DNA of 64,000 nt, from the NCBI GenBank assembly GCA_036873135.1, contig JAPTYO010000004.1, positions 37,605,105 to 37,669,104 of the forward strand, read 5' to 3'. The position numbers and the translations under genes are program-made. Of this stretch, positions 46,801 to 56,586 are shown in pieces. The stretch is from Clarkia xantiana subsp. parviflora (taxonomy: Eukaryota; Streptophyta; Magnoliopsida; Myrtales; Onagraceae). A model generated the notes under the pieces. The model searched no databases and was not told the origin of the DNA. It saw only the letters and a list, made by a program, of their open reading frames with translations. Positions within the stretch are counted from its first letter, which is position 1; each line of letters opens with the position of its first letter.

Positions 46801-47897
46801 TTGATGACTACTTTATTCAAAGTGGTTTCAGTCGGTGCCCGTACGAGCATGCTCTTTACTCAAAAACTAACCCCCGTGGAGATGTTTTGATTGTGTGTTT
46901 GTACGTAGATGATTTGGTGTTCACCGGCAATAATCCCGCCATGATTCAAGAGTTCAAGCAATCCATGGAGAAGGAGTTCGAGATGAATGACATGGGCCTT
47001 ATGGCCTATTTCCTCGGCATTGAAGTGCAGCAAAGAGAAGATGGGATATTCGTCTCTCAAAAGAAGTACGCGCGAGAGATTTTGAAGAAGTTCTCAATGG
47101 AAGACTGTCAGCCGTTCGATACCCCCGTCGAGTGTGGAGTGCGATTTACGAAAGAAGGAGAAGGAGAGCTGGTGAATCCGACTCACTACAAGAGCCTCGT
47201 AGGATGCCTACGCTACCTGACGTGTACTCGGCCTGACATTCTCTTTGGAGTAGGTTTGGTGAGTCGATACATGGAGACTCCGAAGACCTCTCACATGAAG
47301 GCAGCCAAGCGGATCCTCAAGTACGTGAAGGGAACACTCGAGTATGGGTTGTTTTACTCATCAAAAGAAGATGTGGAGCTTGCCGGATTTTGCGATAGTG
47401 ATTGGGCTGGATGCTACGACGATCGGAAAAGCACAACCGGGTTCGTCTTCTACCTTGGAGGTACGGCATTTACTTGGTCATCAAAGAAACAACCAATTGT
47501 CGCACTATCTACTTGTGAAGCGGAGTATGTAGCTGCATCATCATGTGTATGTCATGCTATATGGCTAAGGAGATTATTGGAGGAACTCAAGGTGCAACAA
47601 GAAAGCCCAACCAAGATCCATGTCGACAACAAGTCCGCTATCGCCTTAGCCAAGAATCCAGTTCATCACGAGAGATCCAAGCACATCGACACTCGATTCC
47701 ATTCCATCCGAGAACAGGTCAAGGCCAAGGAAGTGGAGCTCGTACATGTGAAGACCAATGATCAAGTTGCTGATATTTTTACAAAGGCTCTCAAGACCGA
47801 CATCTTTCAGCAGTTACGAGAAATGCTCGGTATCACCAAAATTGGAGAAACAAGTTTAAGGGGGATGTTGGAAATTGAAATAAACTTGTTTAATTAA
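43824..47897 (+). pseudogene. Copia gag-pol polyprotein with three in-frame TGA codons
   Basis: One frame of 1358 codons runs from ATG 43824 to TAA 47895-47897, which lies inside the 3' LTR. It is interrupted only by TGA at 43878-43880, 44841-44843 and 46428-46430. Domains in order are gag (from residue 1; LLGSLDVWELVE, FDYFTRVISI), a CCHC zinc knuckle (44649-44690, CHVCKKYGHYAAEC), protease (WFIDTGASNHM), GAG-pre-integrase (HIRYGHLNFEAL), integrase (LIHSDVCGPI, FTDDYSGKTW, RTDRGGEY, QQNGVSERKNR), reverse transcriptase ([30 protein letters not shown]) and RNase H ([31 protein letters not shown]). The order integrase before reverse transcriptase marks Ty1/copia. The first TGA replaces a conserved tryptophan near the start of gag, so full gag-pol cannot be made without readthrough. 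Confidence 0.92.
47852..47865 (+). other. Polypurine tract of the young copia element
   Basis: AAGTTTAAGGGGGA directly precedes the 3' LTR start TGTTGG at 47866. Confidence 0.8.
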
Positions 47898-48106
47898 GTT
47901 CAATGCATTTGTGAGTTCATGTACTTAGAGTTACAATGTATTTGCTAGAAGCTAGGTTCATGCATTTAGGGATACAAAGCATCTAAGGTCTTCCATATGT
48001 ACCTATAAATATGTGATCAAATGAAAGTGAAATCATCAAGTTGAGTTGATAACAACAAGTCTCTTATTCCCTCTCCACATCTCTCACACACATTCATACA
48101 CCAACA
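47866..48106 (+). repeat. 3' LTR (241 bp)
   Basis: It is identical to the 5' LTR except for one extra A (ATACAAAGC) and C in place of A in ATCTCTCACAC. Confidence 0.95.
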
Positions 48107-48111
48107 TTTAT

Positions 48112-48498
48112 AGGCATCTAATGTGATAACCATGAACCGACTCATAAATTCCCTTGAACCACATGGCTTAACCGTTGTTAAGTCTAACTTTAATTAGAAT
48201 TGCTTTATCCCCAACAATGGTGATTGTTTGAGCTTAATCACCGTGCGCCTGGACTTGCACAAAGGGATGGACCGGGGTTAGCCCCGGTATTCCCCTCTGA
48301 AGCTTAAGTCATAAGCTAATAGAGAAACCATAACTGAATTTCAGAGAAAGAATTGAAGTTCTTCATACATTTAAAGAGATGGTGTATTTATAGGCATCAT
48401 AACCATGAACCGACTCATAAACTTCCCTTGAACCACATGGCTTAACCGTTGTTAAGTCTAACTTTAATTAGAATTGCTTTATCCAACAATGGTGATTG
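48112..48498 (-). repeat. Tandem LTR-like repeat, rest of copy A and complete copy B
   Basis: Copy A ends at 48226; copy B is 48227-48498. Both begin TTTGAGCTTAATCACCGTGC and end CAACAATGGTGATTG. Copy B keeps GTGTATTTATAGG intact, the site in which copy A carries the copia insertion. Confidence 0.8.
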
Positions 48499-49084
48499 TT
48501 GGTGTAGGAAAAGCACCACCACGATCGTCTTGCTGTATCGAGGCTTCAACGTTGTCGGTGTAGCTTGATGGGGGTGGGGGGAGACCACTAGCGATAAGAG
48601 ATTGGTGGTGATTTTCCCCGAACCAAGACCTACACATTGACTGGAGTTGTAGTCTGAGTAGAGTAGCATGATGGGAGTAGGGCGACGTCTCTTCTTGGGC
48701 GTATGGAAATATGCATGAGGCGACTCGACTTTACCTTAAGGGTTTGTTCATGTTGACGGGAAATTTAGACAAGTTTTTATGAAAAGTCACGTTCCACTCA
48801 CGCCACCACTTTAATGTTAAGTGAATGCACCAATATCCAGAGTCGTTTTAGATTCGAACCAATTACTTAAAAAGATAACAAATTGAAATGATATAGCACA
48901 ACACTATTGTATAATCAAGACATGATCCTATATGTACCCATATCATCAATATCTTGCCATTATATATATAATAAGTCCACCATCGAGCCAGATTTTGATA
49001 AACCCAACTAACTCACACCAAAGCATGCATATGGATAGGCACAAGAAATGCGATATAACTAGAGAGATATTTGATCATCACTAA
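48499..49084. other. Intergenic DNA
   Basis: I see no gene. On the minus strand this is the 3' side of the membrane protein gene. Confidence 0.5.
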
Positions 49085-50191
49085 TTAATTAGCAAAGACC
49101 ACTTTAGGCTTCAATGGCGAAGACCCTTTCTTGGTGGTGACATGATGCAACCACCCGATCCCTCGAAACGCCTTGGAAATTTTGCCGATGTTGGGCCTTC
49201 CCATCCCCAAATTCACTTTCCCTGATGAGAATTTCAGGGCTTGCAAGCAACAAATGTTACCACCCCTAACTTCGTCTTCTGCGTCATCATCTTCGACCGG
49301 GTTCATGTCTTTATACCTCGAGGACTTAGCAGATCCAACAACCGATCTCTTCTTCTCCAACTTCTTCTTGTCTCCCCCTTTGGCATGCTTTGCAGCAGAG
49401 GAAGTAGTATTGTTATTGTCCTCCTCATAAGCCTCCCAGAGCAAGTCCATGCCTTGCTCATCACCGGCATTAATGTTATTATTATGCCTTTCCTCGAATA
49501 ACTTGCAGGCCAGTGTTTTGTTCCACTCTTTGTCCACCCTCATTGACCCGTAGCTCCCCACACTCCTCATGCTCATCATTTTCTCATACTCAACCTTATT
49601 ACTACTGCTCTTCTCCTCCAATAATACTGTTCTTGCTTTATCAGATACAACCCTGTTTACGTCAATGTCGGTTTCGGTTTCCGATCCCCGGAGGAGAACA
49701 ATGTTGGAATCTGTGTGGATTTCTTTGACTTGATGTTTCTCCTCCGACAGAAGATGACATGACTGGTGATGATGTTTTTGTTGAAAGAGCTCCTCCTCCT
49801 CCTCCTCATGCTGCAGGGTTTTCTCGGAAATCAAGAACTTGTCGACGAGTTGTTGAGAATCTTCTTGTTGCTCAAAATGTGACGCTGCTTCTTCAAAGAA
49901 GATGTTGTAGACTTGATGATGGTGGTCTGGATTGTAGGGTGGGTTGTGGATGAAAGTGGTGTATGAAGTGAAGATGAAGAGGAGGAATAATGTGGTGATG
50001 AGGAGAGGGGAGAGGAAATACAGGAGGTTGACAAGGTAGGGAAGAATGAAGTAAGTGATGAGTTTGGAAATAATGAGCAAACAGGACAAGAAGATGAAGC
50101 AGAGAGGAAAATAACTGCCTCCTCCTCCTGCACACAACAATTGGGTCTTCTTGGCTGTGGGCGTCGACAATGACACGGAAAGCTCAGACAT
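49085..50191 (-). CDS. Plant-specific membrane protein of unknown function
   Basis: This is a single-exon gene of 368 residues when started at the ATG at 50191 (MSELSVSLSTPTAKK). The frame is open 29 codons further up, but the upstream Met (50278) gives an unlikely start sequence. Residues about 25-85 are strongly hydrophobic, with two membrane segments (around LCFIFLSCLLIISKLITYFI and LLITTLFLLFIFTSY). A His/Glu/Gln-rich, probably disordered middle follows, with runs such as HEEEEEE. Towards the C-terminus there are conserved blocks: DKEWNKTLACKLFEERH, GMDLLWEAYEED and, near the end, CCLQALKFSSGKVNLGMGRP, followed by ISKAFRGIGWLHH. I recognise these blocks as typical of an uncharacterised plant family with an N-terminal membrane anchor, but not a function. 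The reading frame is intact, and its base composition fits a host gene. Confidence 0.8.
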   Translation of the reverse strand: MSELSVSLSTPTAKKTQLLCAGGGGSYFPLCFIFLSCLLIISKLITYFILPYLVNLLYFLSPLLITTLFLLFIFTSYTTFIHNPPYNPDHHHQVYNIFFEEAASHFEQQEDSQQLVDKFLISEKTLQHEEEEEELFQQKHHHQSCHLLSEEKHQVKEIHTDSNIVLLRGSETETDIDVNRVVSDKARTVLLEEKSSSNKVEYEKMMSMRSVGSYGSMRVDKEWNKTLACKLFEERHNNNINAGDEQGMDLLWEAYEEDNNNTTSSAAKHAKGGDKKKLEKKRSVVGSAKSSRYKDMNPVEDDDAEDEVRGGNICCLQALKFSSGKVNLGMGRPNIGKISKAFRGIGWLHHVTTKKGSSPLKPKVVFAN

Positions 50192-50542
50192 AATTTCCAC
50201 TAATGCTCGTGCGGTGCGTGTTTCTTGAAGATCGATGAAGACTGTGTCTGTGTGTAGTGTAGTAGTCAATATATGCACCAGATAGAGATATAGAGAGAGA
50301 GATTATTTGGGTTTGGGGAGTGTGGATGGAATGGAGGAGAAAAGCTTAAATTTAGGAAGTAAGGATGGCGTGAATAAAGGAAAGTGATAGAAGCCAGGTG
50401 AGTAAAGAGTAATTATTGCATCCAGTCCAACCGATTATATAAAGCAAACAATATCACTATTATTGAATTGCTAATTTTCTATATATGATTATGGAAACCA
50501 ACCCCCACCCCCACCTCGTTTTACAGTCTCTCTCATTTTTTA
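50192..50542. promoter_or_regulatory. Upstream region of the membrane protein gene
   Basis: This is the promoter side of the minus-strand gene. A TATATAA-type sequence lies at about 50435-50441, some 245 bases from the chosen start. A GA-rich stretch (GATAGAGATATAGAGAGAGAG) lies at about 50281-50301. Confidence 0.35.
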
Positions 50543-51140
50543 GGGTTAATAACCTCTGAAAATCTGAATTTTGACTCATGTTAACAGGAGATGTCTGAAT
50601 TTTCAAAAGTTAATTTGGAAGGTCTGAATTTTCATTTTTTTGATATAAGAGGTCTATGTCAATTATTGTCGTTAAAACTGACGGAATTTGGTCACATGCT
50701 TGGCATGTGACCGGAAATAAACTTAAATCCCGAAAATTCCCTCCGACCAAAGTGTGCCCCTCACATGCTTGACCTGAAAAGACGAATATGCCCTTTAAAG
50801 CAAAAAAAAAAAACATTCTTCTTCGTCGGAAAACACCGTCGGTGACCGCCAAGACCGATCGGAGCCACAGAGCTCCGATCGGAGATGTGTGGCCCCGACC
50901 TGGGACCACAGAGCCCCAGATCAGAGCTCTGTGGCCCCAGGTCGAGCTCCGTGGCCCCAGGTCGGGGCCACGGAGCTCCAGATCGGAGCTATTGGCTCTG
51001 GTCGGAGCCACAGAGCTCCAGGTCGGAGCCACAGAGCTCCAGGTCGGAGCTCTGCGGCTCCGACCAGAGCCCAGAGCTCCAGGTCGGGGCCACAGAGCTC
51101 CAGATTGGAGCTCTGGGCTTTGGTCGGAGCCGTAGTTGCT
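50543..51140. mobile_element. Truncated Mutator-like element with GC-rich interior
   Basis: GGGTTAATAACCTCTGAAAA starts a TIR closely related to the one at 56055 (both share TTTTGACTCATGTTAAC and GATGTCTGAATTTTC). No right TIR is seen. The interior (about 50870-51130) is a GC-rich run of CAGAGCTCCAGGTCGGAGC-type units of about 24 bases, which creates long frames on both strands with no gene-like meaning. Confidence 0.65.
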
Positions 51141-51452
51141 GTTTTACTTTTAAATTATTAAACTATATTTTTTTTTATTTTTTTTTCATATGATTTTTTT
51201 GGCAAGTATTTTTCCATTTTTTTACATAATTCTTTATATACAAAATTTTGAAATTTTTACCCGTATAGAAATCTAAGAAAGTCCAAATACCAAAATGTGC
51301 CGAAATTTTAGCCAAATACCTAACTAACTACTGTCATTGTGTTGAAACAGAGGCTTCTCCCCCGTCTGACAACGGAGCCCGACGACCATTTTTTTTTCCA
51401 TTTTGCATTTTTGTTTGTTGGAAATTTTAGGTTTTAATGTAAAGGATTTATG

Positions 51453-51484
<32 letters not shown>

Positions 51485-51739
51485 CTCTATTGGGTTGAGT
51501 GTAACGTTTGGGCGCGTTAACTCTAAATGGAAAAACTTTTAAACAATTTTATCCTCAAGAGTTAACTCATCCAAATTGTACACACAACTCAATAATGTTG
51601 TATAATTTAAGATTTATGTGATTTTATGGTTTTTTTTTAGAATTTAGGATTTATTTAATTCTCTATTTTTTTCTATAACCCTGACTTTTATTAAACTCTC
51701 TGGTTTAATTTTCCGCACATTTTGGTATTTGAACTTTCT
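51141..51739. other. AT-rich stretch with an AT microsatellite
   Basis: I see no gene. An AT repeat of about 12 units lies at 51458-51482. Confidence 0.6.
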
Positions 51740-52266
51740 TAGGTTGATGGGTAAAAAAACGGATCACTTTTGTACAGAGGAATCAAAAGTACCCTCTTGA
51801 CTTCAATCTGCAACTAGAGACTTGATTCAATGTTCGCTACTCTGTCTATGATCTCGTGGGATTACCTCATTTAATAACCTATGAAGCATTCTGAGAAAGC
51901 GAGTTGAGTCGGGTTAAAGGGGTAGAAAAATGGATGACCATATATCACAGTATTTTCTCATATTCACTAATTGGCAACTAACTAGATATTAGTTGAAGTT
52001 TATGAATACTTGTGCGGCGGTCCTGGAGATATATTCATTTGTGGAAGGGAGAAACATAGATGGTCAAGGGTACATGCAACACTTCAAATTCCATGTGGGA
52101 AGGAACATATGCGCAATGGAGCTACAATACTCTTAACTGATGAGTAGCGCAGCCCGTAGTGTTCGCTAATCGCACGGCTAACCTCATACGAAAGAAGTGG
52201 AAGTATGATAAAGTATATTGATTAATATTAATTAATAGCCGTCAACACATTCAGGCGAGTGGGGGA
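51740..52266 (+). mobile_element. Copia 3' non-coding region with polypurine tract
   Basis: The sequence is homologous to 2700-3090 and to the minus strand of 14840-15500. It ends with GGCGAGTGGGGGA, directly before the LTR start at 52267. No coding part of this element remains. Confidence 0.65.
52121..52190 (+). other. Conserved stem-loop and CGCACGGC box, copy B
   Basis: TACTC (52128-52132) and GAGTA (52142-52146) enclose TTAACTGAT. ATCGCACGGCTAACC follows (about 52169-52183). It has the same layout as 3011-3087 and the minus strand of 14880-14942. Confidence 0.5.
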
Positions 52267-52956
52267 TGTTAGCATATGAGCCACATGTACCGTCTGTTGG
52301 GTTACGATTCAAGATTATCTAAGGTCAACAACTAGCAAGTCGAGACCATCAAAGTCGGAACCACGAAGTAAATATCGACGACTATTTAAATCTGAAATAA
52401 AGAGGTAAAGACGAAAGGTCGACACATCCTTTTAAGGGATGTCGATAACTAAGACGGAATCTGAGCATGGGTGACACCTCTTGACAAAACTCTTCCTCTT
52501 AAGGAAAGGGAAGAGGCGACGACCCAGCACTCATGAAGAGACCCTTGCTCTTAAGGAAAAAGGGCCAGGTGGCAACCTACTTGTCACCATCTCTCTGAAG
52601 AAACCTTCCTCCCTAAGGAATGGTTAGGTGACAACCAGCTTATGCCGACTATATTAAACATCTCATCTTAAGGAACAATGAGGTGGCGACCTGCTTGTCA
52701 CCTGCTTTTGTCGTCTCAAGAAGAAACCCCTTCCAAAGTGTAGCGGTGATTTAAAGTTGGTAAAACTTCCCTATAAATACCATCAAGTATTTTCATACAA
52801 CATTACATTATTATTCTCATAATCTATTACTTACTTAAGTTTCGGAGTGAAATCAGGGGAAAATCCCCACCCCATTTCTAAGTTAACGCCATAAAGCTCC
52901 TCAAAGGAAACTAAGTACCCGGTGAGGTCGAGATAGACACCTATTGTGAGGGCAAC
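52267..52956 (+). mobile_element. Copia LTR (end approximate)
   Basis: It starts TGTTAGCATATGAGCC, close to the LTR start of the 14544-22399 element. TATA (CCCTATAAATACC) is at about 52769-52781, followed by TTACTTAAGTTTCGGAGTG. The end is set at GGGCAACA (about 52949-52956) because it pairs with TGTT at the start. The interior has several CTTAAGGAA-type repeats between 52480 and 52680. Confidence 0.6.
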
Positions 52957-53222
52957 ATGGAACATATCACGCCTGTTGTAAGGCCAATAGGAAACACAAT
53001 ACGCCCCACTCGGGGGCAACATGAAACATATGAAACGCTAAACGCAATCAACACCAAAGGCAACGCCCTACATTCAAAACAAGCCTATTTCAAATGCAAT
53101 GTGATACGTGCGACTTTTGAAACGCACTCGATGAGAGGGCCGGTATCCTATACCCCAAAATGTGAAACATACACACTAACATAGACAAACATATACATAT
53201 ACAATTTAGTGATTACATGTCA

Positions 53223-53560
53223 TCAAAACAAAGATCAATTCCAAAGGAAGCAACCACACTTCCAACACTAAAGGAGACTAAGTCCTCAAAGTGGAACAAC
53301 TCCTACAATCGATACGAGGGGTCATACAAAGGAAGACAATCAAAGCAAAGATCAATTCCAAATGAAGCAACCACACTTCCAACGCTAAAGGAGACTAAGT
53401 CTCCAAATTGGAACAACTCCTACAATCGATACGAGGGGTCATACAAAGAGAGGCGATCCACACAAAGATCAACTTCAAAAGAAGCAACCACACTTCCAAC
53501 ACTAAAAAAGAACGAGTCTTCAATTGGGAAAGTCCCCACAACCAATACACGAGGTAATCA
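53223..53560 (+). repeat. 117-bp tandem repeat in an open frame
   Basis: Units start at 53223, 53340 and 53457, 117 bases apart, with the third shortened. The period is a multiple of three, so the plus-strand frame 53217-53600 shows a 39-residue repeat with EATTLPTLKE and NNSYNRYEGSYK. I know no protein with this repeat. The frame has no obvious promoter or splice context, so it may not be coding. Confidence 0.65.
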
Positions 53561-53769
53561 TTTACCTTACACTCAAAATAATCTAAGTGATTTGATATAA
53601 CCATACATTGCAAGTTTCAATCCAATGGCAATGAAAATATAGGAAATAAAATCAAGCATAAGGGAAAGGATTGAACCTTCGAAGAAATCAAGGTCGACAC
53701 CCTAAAATCGGGCCACCCGAGCAAACCGATTTGACATCGGTTAAAAGAAACCAGTCCATGCGAATCAAC

Positions 53770-54060
53770 TAAGCACCGCCAGAGCTGCCGCGAGCGCCGA
53801 CGCTTCTCTCGTCGTGCGTCACCGGAGCCCGATGTCGCCGATCACCAAGATTGCCGCTGCCGGGGTCGCCTTGCCGAGCCGAGGTCCCGTTCACTGTCGC
53901 AAGGCCACTACCAAGCCGGAAGCCCCGCCGCTGGATCCGTGTCGCGCCTCCGCTCGCTCGGTTGTGAGCCACCTTGCACCCCGCCGCTCGTCCCGTCGTG
54001 AACCGCCTCGCCTCGCTGAGTCGGATTCAGACCGAGCTTGGTCCGATTCAAATCACTAGG
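53770..54060 (-). other. GC-rich segment of the second Tat-like element
   Basis: Open frames on both strands (plus 53814-54059, minus 53972-53769) reflect the GC content. A comparable GC-rich block lies at 30640-30800, in the matching place of the Tat-like element at 29385-33227, so this is probably its antisense-ORF leader. Confidence 0.35.
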
Positions 54061-54369
54061 TGAACCCTCCTATTGGACTATGATGATTACTTGGACATCA
54101 AGAAAAGACATGGAGATAGTGGAATATTTTTCTTGCTCCCCAAGATAAGGAATTCGGAAAGGAAAAGATGACAACTATCAATGGTGGTTACTTAGAATGA
54201 GGTAAGCCTCTCTCCTTTAAATAGGGGATGAATAGAATTTTCACTCAAACCGTTTAATCTCAACCCTTAGATTAAAAAAAGGATGAATCAAGAGGATCCA
54301 ATTAAAAGAGGCCTATATCCTTACGGTTTATATTTGCAAATTGCAACACTTGAGCACTTACACTAATGC

Positions 54370-54760
54370 TCATATATTCTTGTGCACTCAACACATAAAC
54401 TTGTTATTACACCATATCTATGCATACATCCGCATTCATGCTCACACTCATGTGCACCTCGAACACCTATTTTTCTTTTTTCCATATCCCTGATTACACC
54501 ACACTGCCGCGTACACCTACACTTGCATTTACATCCATATGCATGTGACCGCGTATGTTCTCACATTTGTGATTACACCATGTTTTTGCATACATGTTCA
54601 TGCCTATGTCCATGTGCATCTGATACACGCATTTACACATTGTGATCACCATATACTTGTGCTAGCACTAATGCTCATACTTATATCTGCATGCGCGCCC
54701 ATGCACATATATGCCCACACTTATGCTTACAACATATATGTGTTCATGATCACATAACTA
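54370..54760. repeat. Low-complexity CACATG-rich region
   Basis: It is made of irregular repeats such as CATGCTCACAC and TGCACATGTG-like words. It is the counterpart, on the other strand, of 31240-31490. Confidence 0.55.
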
Positions 54761-54935
54761 TCCTAATGTCTATATTTTCTTACTCCCAAGCAAAAAAGGG
54801 AAGAGGTACTACGCCGCGCGCGCCAGCCAACATCAAGATCGTAAAGAGGTAAAAGAGTTCGCGAGCTCAATTGGGCGCCTATCCCATTAAAAATAGAGTC
54901 AAGTAAGGGTTAATCATTGCTAACTCGGGGAAAAA

Positions 54936-55675
54936 TGATTGATATACACCAAATTGAATTGTACTAAGGCTCAATTTTGTCGCTGCGTCGACCGTATATG
55001 TAATTATAAATCGAAACTTGGACCTTAAAAATGGCTAAGGACCCGAACGCGCACACCACATGAAAAATGGTCCGGCGGGGCGCGAACACCCTGGACAAGA
55101 GACTAATCTGGATGGATTGAATCCATCCGGACCAGTCCGGATGATATGGTCCGTCCGGACTACGCGCGCCCGGACATTCTGCACGAGTCAGGCCCTTTGC
55201 GGCCGCCTCGAAACACTTGCGCCCGCACGAAATACGCGTGCACCTGACCTCACCCAACACTGTGGACCTATTCTGATGCTAAATAGGGAATAAACCTGTC
55301 ATTACATGCTAATAAAGCGCGATTATGAGTTAATACTGTCATTAAATGGCTTAACCCCCTTGAGTCCTATAAATAGGACTCTATGCCTCCCATTTCAATG
55401 ACATGATGATTTGTGCTCTGACTTCTCTCTAAAACTCTACTACTTTCTCTCTCTAAAACTAGTACTCATTTAAGTATCGGGGAGGGTTCGCCGAGAACAC
55501 ACCCGGCACACCCCTTTTGCAGGTTTCCGCATCTAAAACTCTTATACTTTCTCTCTTTAATATCGGTACTCATTTAAGCATCAGAGGGTTCGCCGAAAAA
55601 ACACCAGGCACACCCCTTTTACAAGTTACAGCGGAAGAGATACGGAAAAGGAAGAGCAATCTTGAAGGATCCTCA
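54936..55675 (+). mobile_element. 3' LTR of a second Tat-like element
   Basis: A polypurine tract AACTCGGGGAAAAA ends at 54935 and the LTR starts TGATTGATATACACC. TATA (CCTATAAATAGG) is at about 55366-55377. It is followed by CATTTAAGTATCGGGGAGGG (near 55467). A block of about 110 bases in this leader part is duplicated (55430-55530 and 55535-55630), so the motif and the CACACCCCTTTT segment occur twice. The right end is approximate. No 5' LTR, gag or pol was found. Confidence 0.6.
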
Positions 55676-56045
55676 AGCAAGAATTCATGAATATATAAGT
55701 CAATGGTACGAGTCCCCGACCGTAGCCTAGTTTGTCCATGGATGGATACCTCATACCAGGACTATGTAGGTAATTAATTGATATATGTTGTTAACAATGT
55801 TAGGGTCGTCATAGGGATTAGGGTGCATGAAACAATCTCAAGAAAACATCATGCATGGTACGGTAAGCTAATAATATTATTTCTCAAATGTTGAAGTGCA
55901 TTACCAACCACAGGTTACTACAATGCACCGACAATATAGATTCCATAATACATACAAGAATAAATGGGCGGTCTACGTCTACCCTATGACGGGTGAGATT
56001 ATAATCTACTAAAGTACACGGTCAAAAAAGTCCACATATTTTACA
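55676..56045. other. Unassigned stretch
   Basis: No gene or clear repeat. Confidence 0.5.
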
Positions 56046-56054
56046 TAAATTTAA

Positions 56055-56577
56055 GGTTAATAGCCTATGAAAAGTCTGAATTTTGACTCATGTTAACTAG
56101 AGATGTCTGAATTTTCAAAACTTAATTTGGAATGTCTGAATTTTCAACTTTGTTGAACTTTGGTTTTCCGTCCATTTTTAGGGTTAAATTTAACAGAATT
56201 GTGTGAAATGACACTTTTACCCCTTTTAATATTTTTTTTATTTAATACCTTATTTGAGAAAATGTGAAATTACAAAATTACCCCTAAAGTCAAATTAAGA
56301 AAATGCTTTTTTTTTTTGCTTTAAGGGGCATATTCATCTTTTCAGGTCAAGCATGTGAGGGGTCCACTTTGGTCGGAGGGCATTTTCGGGATTTAAGTTT
56401 ATTTCCGTTACATACCAAGCATGTGATTAAATTCCATCAGTTTTAACGGCAAAAATTAACGAATATATCTTATATCAACAAAGTTGAAAATTCAGATATT
56501 ACTAATTAATTTTTGAAAATTCAGACATCTCCGGTTAACATGAGTCAAAATTCAGACATTTCATATGATATTAACCC
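56055..56577. mobile_element. Mutator-like MITE with perfect 9-bp target duplication
   Basis: The ends are GGTTAATAGCCTATGAAAAG and, inverse, TTTCATATGATATTAACCC, with inverted repeats of about 130 bases (CTGAATTTTGACTCATGTTAAC and its inverse). TAAATTTAA flanks it on both sides (56046-56054 and 56578-56586). It has no transposase and is closely related to the truncated copy at 50543. Confidence 0.85.
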
Positions 56578-56586
56578 TAAATTTAA

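Larger units (their letters stand above)
43553..48106 (+). mobile_element. Young, nearly intact copia retrotransposon
   Basis: The element has LTRs of 240 and 241 bp, a primer-binding site, one continuous gag-pol frame interrupted by three TGA codons, a polypurine tract, and a perfect 5-bp target duplication TTTAT (43548-43552 and 48107-48111). The LTRs differ by one substitution and one single-base indel by eye, which points to a recent insertion. The uninterrupted target site survives in the neighbouring repeat copy B. Confidence 0.95.

Noticed and set aside
43890..47897. Programmed readthrough of TGA in the young copia
   Set aside because: Three TGA codons at unrelated positions, one replacing a conserved tryptophan in gag, fit mutation better than recoding; kept only as an alternative.
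50610..51193. Several frames of 90-140 codons on both strands
   Set aside because: They are produced by the CAGAGCTC/GGTCGGAGC repeat; composition explains them.
53769..54059. Arg/Pro-rich frames on both strands
   Set aside because: GC-rich DNA open in both directions, next to a Tat-like LTR; no conserved domain seen.
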